From DASQFQ01 sp035633075 (lineage in GTDB: Bacteria > Actinomycetota > Thermoleophilia > Solirubrobacterales > Solirubrobacteraceae): a DNA stretch of 12,898 nucleotides. Within the stretch, counting starts at the first letter, position 1, and each line of letters opens with the position of its first letter. The position numbers and the translations under genes were made by a program. A model generated the notes under the pieces. The model was not told the DNA's origin. It saw only the letters and a list, made by a program, of their open reading frames with translations, and searched no databases. The stretch is from the NCBI GenBank assembly GCA_035633075.1, contig DASQFQ010000237.1:1-12898 (forward strand), written 5' to 3'. Positions 1 through 6,079 of the stretch are shown here, one piece after another.

Positions 1-142
1 ACTCGGCGAGGACGTCGTGACCGGACAGTGCGTCGGGGATGACCAGGCGCTGGACGGCGAAGGGTCTGGTGAAGCCGCGCGCGGCGAGGGCGTCCGCGAC
101 TGCGGGCGACACGCCGAGCTCGGCGAAAGAGGGGGACGACAG
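1..142 (-). CDS. DEAD-box RNA helicase, N-terminus only (runs off the window)
   Basis: The minus strand reads SFAELGVSPAV, then GFTRPFAVQ, IPDAL and GHDVLAE. This is the Q motif that precedes motif I in DEAD-box ATP-dependent RNA helicases: the aromatic residue upstream, then the invariant Gln, then the G-x-D-V-L strand. The Walker A motif would lie just beyond base 1. About 47 residues are present. The start is odd: between the in-frame stop TAG at 148-146 and the Q motif there is no ATG, GTG or TTG. The only candidate is CTG at 142-140, which has GGGA about six bases upstream. Either the gene uses a rare CTG start or its original start was lost at the junction with the HD-GYP fragment on the other strand. 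The family call is firm; the start and functionality are uncertain. Confidence 0.75.
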   Translation of the reverse strand, partial: MSSPSFAELGVSPAVADALAARGFTRPFAVQRLVIPDALSGHDVLAE

Positions 143-341
143 CGGCTATCCCGAGCGCCAGCGCGGGCGCCACTTCGACCCGCAGCTCGTCGACGCCTTC
201 CTGCGGCTCGTGCCCACGCTGGAGCCGGAGCTGATCGCGAGCTCCGAGGCACCGCCGATGGGAACCCTCACGTTCGCCCGCGAGCCTGCGGATGCCGCCG
301 CCCGCCGAGTCCCGGCCGGTGCCCCGGGGCGCCGCGAGTAG
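139..341 (+). pseudogene. HD-GYP phosphodiesterase C-terminal remnant
   Basis: From about base 139 the plus frame reads SGYPERQRGRHFDPQ and LVDAFLRLVP and ends at TAG 339-341. The string RGxHFDPxLVDAFL is the characteristic last part of HD-GYP cyclic-di-GMP phosphodiesterase domains. The catalytic HD and GYP motifs that should precede it are missing; upstream in this frame is only the antisense of the helicase N-terminus. About 66 residues remain, without a credible start codon. I infer a 5'-truncated relic left by a deletion or rearrangement next to the helicase start. An alternative is a chance resemblance, but the HFDP plus VDAFL spacing argues against that. No function is expected. Confidence 0.5.
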
Positions 342-344
342 AGT
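339..344 (+). promoter_or_regulatory. Possible -10 element for the 60-aa gene
   Basis: TAGAGT fits the actinobacterial TAnnnT -10 pattern and lies 8 bases before the ATG at 353, so the transcript would be nearly leaderless. It overlaps the stop codon of the HD-GYP relic. There is no convincing Shine-Dalgarno sequence before the ATG, which fits a leaderless model. This is a pattern-based call only. Confidence 0.3.
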
Positions 345-352
345 CCGGGTCC

Positions 353-535
353 ATGAGCGGGGCGACGCTGGCCGAGCTAGAGGCACAGGCGCGCTACCAC
401 CGCGAGCGCTTGGCCCTATATCAGGCGCGTGTCTACGCCTCGAAGCCGACGACCGCGGAACGGCTGCGAGAGCTGAAACAGGCGTCGGAGACGGCACAGG
501 CGCGGCTCCGGCACGCCCGCTCGAAGCAGCCCTAG
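353..535 (+). CDS. Small charged helical protein, 60 aa, unknown function
   Basis: The reading frame from ATG 353 encodes 60 residues rich in Ala, Arg, Glu and Leu (LAELEAQARYHRERLALYQ, then RVYASKPTTAERLRELK, ending ARLRHARSKQP). There is no signal peptide or membrane segment. The composition and heptad-like Leu/Ala spacing predict two alpha-helices joined by a short turn at SKPTT, possibly a small coiled coil. I have an impression that similar short proteins occur in Thermoleophilia genomes, but I cannot verify this. The frame continues open upstream to base 17 only as antisense to the helicase, so ATG 353 is the sensible start; TAGAGT sits just before it. Codons are strongly GC-ending, as in neighbouring genes. 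No function can be assigned. Confidence 0.6.
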   Translation: MSGATLAELEAQARYHRERLALYQARVYASKPTTAERLRELKQASETAQARLRHARSKQP

Positions 536-664
536 CGCGGGCGCGCGCCACAGGCGGTCCGCCACCACCCAGGCCGCGAAGCAGAGCGATTCGGCCATGC
601 CGGTGACGGTCAGCAGCACGCCGCCCGCGGCGGCCGCCGCCACACCGTTGGTGCCGAGGATCAT
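416..664 (-). CDS. Doubtful hydrophobic small ORF, 82 aa
   Basis: From ATG 664 the minus frame reads MILGTNGVAAAAAGGVLL, then TVTGMAESLCFAAWVV, ADRLWRAP. These 35-40 residues look like one or two membrane helices ending in a basic stop-transfer region. Third positions are nearly all G or C across 720-540, as in real genes here. Against it: there is no Shine-Dalgarno sequence, the C-terminal half (below base 535) is antisense to the 60-aa gene and looks random, and no family is recognised. It lies 58 bases downstream of the beta-propeller gene on the same strand. It could be a small membrane protein, a relic, or chance in GC-rich DNA. I keep it at low confidence. Confidence 0.25.
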   Translation of the reverse strand: MILGTNGVAAAAAGGVLLTVTGMAESLCFAAWVVADRLWRAPALGLLRAGVPEPRLCRLRRLFQLSQPFRGRRLRGVDTRLI

Positions 665-722
665 GACGACGGCCGCGGCGCCGTTGTCGCTGGGCCCGAT
701 GGGCGGGGCGACTGAGCGGCGG
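536..722. other. Short stretch without a secure gene
   Basis: This 187-bp gap lies between the 60-aa gene (plus) and the end of the beta-propeller gene (minus), so two transcripts converge here. Apart from the doubtful hydrophobic minus-strand frame I see no RNA gene, repeat or clear terminator hairpin with a T-run. Confidence 0.4.
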
Positions 723-2519
723 CTAGCCCTCAGCCGAGCGCAGAGGCAGCCAGGCGCCCGTCGAAAGCGTGTCCGTGGAGCCCACCATGAGCCCCTGGTC
801 GGAGAGGGTGAGCAGCCGGTCGCCGACCACCAGGGCGCGCTGCACCGCCGGGAAGCTCGGATGCCAAACGCGTCCCGCCTCGGCGATGCCGCCATCGCGC
901 TGGACGCGGAAGCCCACGGCACCGTTGAACACCGGCTCGGACGTCTGCAGCGGCAGCACCGCGAGGCTGGTCTTCGGCCACCAGAGGAAGGCGTGGTGGT
1001 CGTACTCCGCCGCGGAGTTCGACCCCGAGGCGATCGTGCGCTGGTGCAGGCGGACGGGGTGGGAGAGGTCGGAGACGTCAAAGAGGGAGAGCTGGGTCCC
1101 GAGCGTGCTCCCGCCCGCGGTGGCGTCCTGGCCGATCCCGAGCAGGAGGTTCTCCGCGATCGGATGCAGGTAGGCCGAGTAGCCGCGCATCTCGAGCTCC
1201 CCGCGTTTGACCGGTCGGGCGGGGTCGCTGAGGTCGAGCGTGTAGAGGGGATCGGTCTGGCGGAAGGTCACCACGTAGCCGGCGTCCTCGATGAACCGGA
1301 CGGCGTAGATCCGCTCGCCGCGGCCGAGATCGCCCACGTGCCCCAGCTCGACGAGCCGGCCCGAGCGCACTCCGAGCGCCGTCACGCGGCTCACGCTCTC
1401 GCCCTCCTCGACCGCCGTGGTGGCCGCGCGCAGGACGCCACCGTGCTCCGAGAGCGAGAACTGGTTCAGGAGCGAGCCGGGCACCTGGCCGCTGGCCCGG
1501 TAAGAGGTGGTGCCGGGCCGGGAGGCGTCGAACGCGTGGATGGCGGTCGCGTCCAGGGCCGGGGTGGCGACGTAGAGGGTGCCGGCCGACGCGTAGACCG
1601 TCTCGCCCGAGCTCATGATCGCGTCGGCGTCGACCGCCGGGAGGCCGCGGCCGAGGTCGATCGTGAGCACGGTGAGGATGTCGAGACCCGAGAAACGGGC
1701 CGGGTGGCGGACTCCGCGGCAGGAGACCAGCGCGCGCTTGCGCACGCGGCCCGTGCGGCGGGTCCTGAGCACGGCGGACGGCACCCAGCCCGAGAGCCGC
1801 GAGCGCAGGCCCGCCGGGGACCGGGAGCGCAGCGCGTCGGCGATCCCGACCGGGGGCGCCGGGGGCAGCGGCGCTGGCAGTGGGCTGGGCAGCTCGAGCG
1901 CCGGCGGCGACGAACGCAGCACGACGCGCGCGGTCGCGCCGGTGAGGCGGGCGCTGACGAAGGACCCCGGCACCGTGAGGGTGTGCACCACGCGCATGGC
2001 CGAGGCGTCGCGCACGTCCACCTCGGTGAGCAGCGTGCCGTCGCCGGTCTGCGACACGACCAGGAGGCGGTCCCCGTGGAGCAGGAGCTCGTGGCTCCAC
2101 CCGTCAGGCAGGCGCAGCGACCGGAGCAGCCGCGGGGTGCTCGCCCGGGCGTCGACGGCGTGCAGCGCGCGCCCGGTGACCGCAAAGACCCGCGAGCCGT
2201 CGGACTTGACGACGTCCGGCTCGTCGACGCCTTGCTCCTGGACGGTGGTGGCCGAAGAGTCGCCCTGGCCCTCGGTGACCGGCGACGGTGCGCGCGGCGC
2301 GGCAGGCCTGGGGGCGCCACCCCCTTCGTCCCCACCGCCGCCCAGGACGGGCATCGGGGCGGACACGAGCTTGGGCGCGTGGCTGCGCGCGTACTGGATC
2401 AGCCCCGCGCAGGACGAGAACGCCGTCAGGCGAACCCGCTTGCGCGCGCCCTGCGCGTCGCCGGCCGGGACGGCGACGGCGGCCAGCAGCGCGGCGACGA
2501 TGAGGGGGCGTGCGGTCAT
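723..2519 (-). CDS. Secreted beta-propeller domain protein (PF09826 family)
   Basis: 598 residues. Residues 1-24 form a signal peptide (basic start, hydrophobic LIVAALLAAVAVPA, then GDAQGA). The mature N-terminus has LTAFSSCAGLIQYAR (32-45) and, after a Gly/Pro-rich linker (58-85), the family hallmark TTVQEQGVDEPDVVKSDG (91-108). The rest is repeated beta-strand blades, with a conserved Cys at 267 in a CRGVRHP motif and the typical YDHHAFLWWP near the C-terminus (506-515). These features match the actinobacterial and archaeal beta-propeller family PF09826, whose role is unknown. Cys37 and Cys267 may form a disulfide (inference). ATG 2519 is chosen because a signal peptide follows it directly. 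GGAGG touches the ATG, too close for a normal ribosome site, so the transcript may be leaderless or use GTG about 50 bases upstream. A Pro-rich insert at 208-224 is notable. It diverges from the sulfatase gene. Confidence 0.85.
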   Translation of the reverse strand: MTARPLIVAALLAAVAVPAGDAQGARKRVRLTAFSSCAGLIQYARSHAPKLVSAPMPVLGGGGDEGGGAPRPAAPRAPSPVTEGQGDSSATTVQEQGVDEPDVVKSDGSRVFAVTGRALHAVDARASTPRLLRSLRLPDGWSHELLLHGDRLLVVSQTGDGTLLTEVDVRDASAMRVVHTLTVPGSFVSARLTGATARVVLRSSPPALELPSPLPAPLPPAPPVGIADALRSRSPAGLRSRLSGWVPSAVLRTRRTGRVRKRALVSCRGVRHPARFSGLDILTVLTIDLGRGLPAVDADAIMSSGETVYASAGTLYVATPALDATAIHAFDASRPGTTSYRASGQVPGSLLNQFSLSEHGGVLRAATTAVEEGESVSRVTALGVRSGRLVELGHVGDLGRGERIYAVRFIEDAGYVVTFRQTDPLYTLDLSDPARPVKRGELEMRGYSAYLHPIAENLLLGIGQDATAGGSTLGTQLSLFDVSDLSHPVRLHQRTIASGSNSAAEYDHHAFLWWPKTSLAVLPLQTSEPVFNGAVGFRVQRDGGIAEAGRVWHPSFPAVQRALVVGDRLLTLSDQGLMVGSTDTLSTGAWLPLRSAEG

Positions 2520-2624
2520 CCTCCGGCGACGGTAACCGCGGTCCGGCCGCCGGACAGTGAAGTTCTTCACGACAGCGTGGCGGCGTTCGCCGTCGACCGG
2601 CCCGTTACCGTGGGCCGCCGACGC
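2520..2624. promoter_or_regulatory. Divergent promoter region with a 14-bp dyad
   Basis: 105 bp separate the start codons of the beta-propeller gene (minus) and the sulfatase gene (plus). At 2557-2570 lies the perfect dyad GTGAAG-TT-CTTCAC, a good operator candidate. The octamer GTTACCGT occurs facing each gene: at 2604-2611 on plus (13 bases before ATG 2625) and at 2536-2529 on minus (9 bases before ATG 2519). Its TACCGT core fits the TAnnnT -10 pattern. No clear -35 boxes are seen. The layout suggests two back-to-back promoters with a shared regulator site between them. The repeats are seen directly; the role is inferred. Confidence 0.45.
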
Positions 2625-4130
2625 ATGGTCACCCGCGCCCGCCTCCTGATCGGCCTGCTCGCCGTCGCCACCGTCGCGGCGATCATCACGGCGTCCTCCC
2701 TGCGCCCCAACACCGCCCCGGCCGCCGGCTCGCGACCCAGCTTCGTGGTGATCATGACCGACGACCAGACCTATCAGGACATGGCGGCGATGCCCCAGAC
2801 GACCCGCCTGATCGGCGGGGCCGGAGCGACGTTCACCCACGCGTACGTGTCCTATTCGCTCTGCTGCCCGTCACGGGCGACCTTTCTCACGGGCCAGTAC
2901 GCCCACAACCACGGGGTGCGCAGCAACAGCCCGCCCACTGGAGGATTCGAGGCGCTCGACGGCCGGCACACGCTGCCGGTGTGGCTGCGGGCGGCCGGAT
3001 TCGACACGGGCCACATCGGCAAGTACCTCAACGGCTACGGCCTTCGCCACGCCGCCATCGTGCCGCCCGGATGGCGCGACTGGCACGGCGCCATCGACAA
3101 GAGCACCTACCAGATGTGGGGCTACAAGCTCCTCGAGGGGGGCGCCGCGCAGACCTACGGGTCCTTCGACGTCGAGGATCCGACGCTCTACCAGACGGAC
3201 GTGTTCCGCGACAAGGCGCTCGAGTTCATCGGCACACACGCTGCCGACGACGACCCGTTCTTCCTCTCGCTCGCGTTCGTGGCACCGCACGGCGAGGTCC
3301 AGGAGCCTGGCGCGACGACCCTGCCCTACGTGCGCCCGGCACCCCGCCACCTCGGCCGCTTCCGCAGCCTGCGGCTGCCCCGGGCGCTGGCGGGAGAGAA
3401 GGACGTCAGCGACAAGCCGCCCTACGTCAAGCGCCTCCACCGCGCGAGCGCCTCGACCACCGCCCGGATCCGCGAGGACTTCCGCGCGCGCCGCGAATCG
3501 CTGCTCGCGGTGGACGACGCCGTCGCCGCGGTCGTCGGGGCGCTCGAGCGCGCCGGCCGGTTGGGCTCGACCTACATCCTCTTCACCTCCGACAACGGCT
3601 TCTTCCAAGGCGAGCACCGCATCTCCAAGGGCAAGTACCTGCCCTACGACCCGTCCACCCACGTGCCCCTCATGATCCGCGGTCCCGGCGTCCCCCCAGG
3701 CAGCGTGTCGCGCGAGCTCACTCCCAACAGCGACCTCGCCCCCACCGTGCTCGACGCCGCCGGCGCGACCGCCGACCAGCCGCTCGACGGGCGCTCGCTG
3801 CTGCCCTTCGCGCGCAACCCGGCGCTGCGCACGGGCCGGCCGATCCTCCACGAGGGGCTGGTCGGCAGCGACATCGACAGCGACACCGTGCGCAGCAGAC
3901 GCCGCGTCGGCCGCTTCTACGCGATCCGTACCGACCGCTTCCTGTACGTCCAGTGGAAGGGCGGCGCGCGCGAGCTCTACGACCTCGCGCGCGACCCCAA
4001 GGAGCTGCGCTCCCGCCACGGGGACCGTCGCTACCGCCGCGTCAGGGACGAGCTCAGCCGCGAGCTGCAGCGGTTGCGGCACTGCCGTGGCCCCGACTGC
4101 CTGCGCCCGTTTGCGGGATTGCGCCCGTGA
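2625..4130 (+). CDS. Secreted sulfatase (formylglycine type, GlcNAc-6-sulfatase-like)
   Basis: 501 residues, a normal length for the family. Residues 8-24 are an N-terminal hydrophobic signal or anchor. FVVIMTDDQT (40-49) holds the first metal-binding Asp pair (D46, D47). CCPSRATFLTG (80-90) is the sulfatase signature CxPSR, where C80 would be converted to formylglycine, followed by QYAHNHGV. GKYLNGYG (132-139), FVAPH (218-222) and TSDNGFFQGEH (321-331, D323/N324 metal ligands) complete the active site. The pattern LPVWLRAAGF and GKYLNGYG is that of the N-acetylglucosamine-6-sulfatase-like group; the true substrate is not known. It hydrolyses sulfate esters, probably outside the membrane. Activity needs a formylglycine-generating enzyme, and none is encoded here. 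ATG 2625 is preferred; GTG 2610 is in frame but overlaps the presumed -10. The open frame back to base 597 is antisense to the neighbour. Probably co-functional with the arylsulfotransferase 50 bp downstream. Confidence 0.9.
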   Translation: MVTRARLLIGLLAVATVAAIITASSLRPNTAPAAGSRPSFVVIMTDDQTYQDMAAMPQTTRLIGGAGATFTHAYVSYSLCCPSRATFLTGQYAHNHGVRSNSPPTGGFEALDGRHTLPVWLRAAGFDTGHIGKYLNGYGLRHAAIVPPGWRDWHGAIDKSTYQMWGYKLLEGGAAQTYGSFDVEDPTLYQTDVFRDKALEFIGTHAADDDPFFLSLAFVAPHGEVQEPGATTLPYVRPAPRHLGRFRSLRLPRALAGEKDVSDKPPYVKRLHRASASTTARIREDFRARRESLLAVDDAVAAVVGALERAGRLGSTYILFTSDNGFFQGEHRISKGKYLPYDPSTHVPLMIRGPGVPPGSVSRELTPNSDLAPTVLDAAGATADQPLDGRSLLPFARNPALRTGRPILHEGLVGSDIDSDTVRSRRRVGRFYAIRTDRFLYVQWKGGARELYDLARDPKELRSRHGDRRYRRVRDELSRELQRLRHCRGPDCLRPFAGLRP

Positions 4131-4145
4131 CCGGTGGCGAACCTC

Positions 4146-4159
4146 CACGACACGTCGTG
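4146..4159. promoter_or_regulatory. Palindrome upstream of the arylsulfotransferase gene
   Basis: CACGAC-AC-GTCGTG is a dyad with 6-bp arms in the 50-bp gap between the sulfatase and arylsulfotransferase genes. It falls where the -35 of the presumed leaderless promoter (-10 at 4169) would be, so a regulator bound here could set arylsulfotransferase expression separately from the sulfatase. A weak hairpin without regulatory meaning is possible. Confidence 0.35.
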
Positions 4160-4168
4160 TTCTCCCGC

Positions 4169-4174
4169 TAGGGT
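4169..4174 (+). promoter_or_regulatory. Possible -10 of a leaderless promoter
   Basis: TAGGGT lies exactly six bases before GTG 4181, the spacing expected when transcription starts at the first base of the start codon. No Shine-Dalgarno sequence precedes the GTG. This suggests the arylsulfotransferase gene has its own leaderless promoter besides any read-through from the sulfatase gene. Confidence 0.4.
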
Positions 4175-4180
4175 CCGCCC

Positions 4181-5998
4181 GTGCCGAACTCGCCTCGCCT
4201 CCGCCCGCGGGTCATCCTCGTCGCCGCGGCCCTCGCCGGCGTCGCGGTCGTGAGCGGTCTCGCGTCCGCCCAGACCACCCCGTACGCGATCCCCGGACCC
4301 GTCAGCGCCTATCCCCTGCCCGGGACGCTCAGCGCCTCGCCCGGGACCCAGATCTCCTTCCGTGGCAGCCCGCCTGACCGGCTGGGCCGCATCACGGTCC
4401 GCGGCTCGCGCAGCGGGACGCACACTGGCAGCCTGCGGGCGCACTCCGACGGCCAGGGCGCGAGCTGGGTGACGAAGAAGGCGTTCCGGGGCGGCGAGCG
4501 GGTCACCGTGCGGACCGCTTTCGATGTCCGCGGGGGCACCGACGGCGACTTCTCGTTCCGCATCGCCCGCCTCGCGCGAGGGGTGACCATCCCGAAGCCG
4601 CCGGTGGCGATCCTCAAGCTGCTCCAGCAGACGGGCAAGCCGGGCAAGAGGCGCCACTTTCGCTCGCGGCCGGACCTCGCCCCGCCCTTGGTGACGGTCT
4701 CCCCCGGCAGCAGGCCAACGGCCGGGTCCGTCTTCCTCAGCCCCAAGGCCAAGAACGACACCAAGCAGGCAGGCCCGATGATCGTGGACAACGCGGGGCG
4801 CCCGATCTGGTTCCAGCCGCTGCCGGGCGTCCGCGCGGCCACGGACTTCCGCGCCCAGACCTTCAAGGGCAAGCCGGTGCTCACCTACTGGCAGGGCACC
4901 TCGAGCTTCGGCATCGGGACCGGCGAGATGGTGATGCTCGACCAGTCCTACAGGCCGATCAGGCGGATCCGGGCGCCCAACGGCTTCCGGCCCGACCTCC
5001 ACGAGTTCCTGATCACCCCGCGCGACACGGCGGTCCTCATCACATACCCGCTCCTGCGCGCGGACCTCCGCAAGTTCGGCGGTCGGCGCAACGGCGTGCT
5101 GGTGGACTCCGTGGTCCAGGAGATCGACCTCGACACCGGGCTGGTGATCTTCGAGTGGCACAGCGTCGGCAACATCGCCCTCGCCGAGGCCATCGCCCGT
5201 CTGGCCAACCCGCGTGCGCCGTGGGACTACGTCCACACGAACTCGGTGGGGCTCGACACCGACGGCGACTTCATCATGTCGGCGCGCAGCACCTGGGGCG
5301 TCTACAAGATCGACCGGGAGACAGGCCGGATCACCTGGCGGCTGGGGGGCAAGCGCAGCGACTTCAGGCTGACACCGGCGATGCGGTTCGCCTGGCAGCA
5401 CGACGCCCGCCGGCGCGCCGACGGCGCGATCACCCTGTTCGACAACGCCGCGGCTCCCGCGGTGCGCAAGAGCTCACGCGCTCTGGCCTTCCGGCTCGAC
5501 GAGCGCGCCAAGACGGCCACGCTGCTGCGCGCCGTGCAGCACCCCCGCAGCTACCTCGCGGCCACCCAGGGCAACCAGCAGACCCTGCCCGGCGGCGGCA
5601 TGATGGTCGGCTTCGGCTCGCAGCGCTGGTTCACGGAGTTCGACGCGAACGGCGACGTGCTGTGGGACGCCCGCACCGCGACCGGCTATGAGAGCTATCG
5701 CGCCTACCGGATGCCGTGGGTCGGCCGTCCGAGGACTCGGCCGCGGGTCGCGGTCGTGGACGGCCCCGGCGCCCGGATCGACGTCTACGCGAGCTGGAAC
5801 GGGGCCACAGAGGTCGCCTCCTGGGAGGTCCTCGCCGGCGAACCCGAGACCACGCTGGAGCCGGCGGGCTCAGCCCCCCGCAGCGGCTTCGAGACCCGGA
5901 TCAAGGCCGTGACGAGCTCGAGCCATGTGGCCGTCCGGGCCAAGGACGCCTCGGGGCGGGTGCTCGGCACCTCGCCGCTGGCGCGCGTCCGGCGCTGA
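4181..5998 (+). CDS. Secreted arylsulfotransferase (ASST family)
   Basis: 605 residues. Residues 1-30 are a signal peptide (RLRPR, then VILVAAALAGVAVVSGLASA). Residues 35-135 form a beta-rich N-terminal domain. From about 165 on come propeller blades of the arylsulfotransferase type (PF14269/PF05935): MIVDNAGRPIWFQPLP (200-215), PDLHEFLITP (271-280), VVQEIDLDTGLVIFEW (311-326), WDYVHTNSVGLDTDGDF (348-364), FAWQHDARR (403-411) and the tail blade EFDANGDVLWD. ASST enzymes move a sulfuryl group from one phenolic ester to another via a sulfo-histidine, without PAPS. Candidate histidines are H274, H327, H352 and H407; I cannot say which is the catalytic one. The C-terminal 80 residues resemble a small beta-sandwich. 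GTG 4181 is chosen for the signal peptide and the -10 six bases before it. It lies 50 bp after the sulfatase on the same strand, so the two probably serve one sulfate-ester process outside the membrane. Family firm, substrate unknown. Confidence 0.85.
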   Translation: MPNSPRLRPRVILVAAALAGVAVVSGLASAQTTPYAIPGPVSAYPLPGTLSASPGTQISFRGSPPDRLGRITVRGSRSGTHTGSLRAHSDGQGASWVTKKAFRGGERVTVRTAFDVRGGTDGDFSFRIARLARGVTIPKPPVAILKLLQQTGKPGKRRHFRSRPDLAPPLVTVSPGSRPTAGSVFLSPKAKNDTKQAGPMIVDNAGRPIWFQPLPGVRAATDFRAQTFKGKPVLTYWQGTSSFGIGTGEMVMLDQSYRPIRRIRAPNGFRPDLHEFLITPRDTAVLITYPLLRADLRKFGGRRNGVLVDSVVQEIDLDTGLVIFEWHSVGNIALAEAIARLANPRAPWDYVHTNSVGLDTDGDFIMSARSTWGVYKIDRETGRITWRLGGKRSDFRLTPAMRFAWQHDARRRADGAITLFDNAAAPAVRKSSRALAFRLDERAKTATLLRAVQHPRSYLAATQGNQQTLPGGGMMVGFGSQRWFTEFDANGDVLWDARTATGYESYRAYRMPWVGRPRTRPRVAVVDGPGARIDVYASWNGATEVASWEVLAGEPETTLEPAGSAPRSGFETRIKAVTSSSHVAVRAKDASGRVLGTSPLARVRR

Positions 5999-6013
5999 CC
6001 GCTGCCGCTCTCG

Positions 6014-6032
6014 CGTGAGCCACGCGCTCACG
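6014..6032 (+). terminator. Hairpin after the arylsulfotransferase gene
   Basis: CGTGAGC-CACGC-GCTCACG gives a perfect 7-bp stem with a 5-base loop, starting 16 bases after the TGA. There is no T-run after it, so it is not a classic intrinsic terminator. GC-rich actinobacteria often use such stems, or it may only protect the mRNA 3' end. Confidence 0.35.
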
Positions 6033-6079
6033 GCCGCCGGCCCTGTGACACGATCAGGCTCCGCGACCAGAGAGGCCCG

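Noticed and set aside
597..2624. Long plus-strand open frame leading into the sulfatase gene
   Set aside because: It is antisense to the beta-propeller gene; its Arg/Gly/Ala/Glu-rich product has no domains, and the sulfatase has a signal sequence starting at 2625.
2871..4148. Minus-strand 425-aa frame opposite the sulfatase
   Set aside because: Shadow frame in GC-rich DNA; low-complexity composition and no motif, whereas the plus frame carries a full sulfatase active site.
4031..5401. Minus-strand 456-aa frame opposite the arylsulfotransferase
   Set aside because: No motif or plausible start site; antisense of a well-supported gene.
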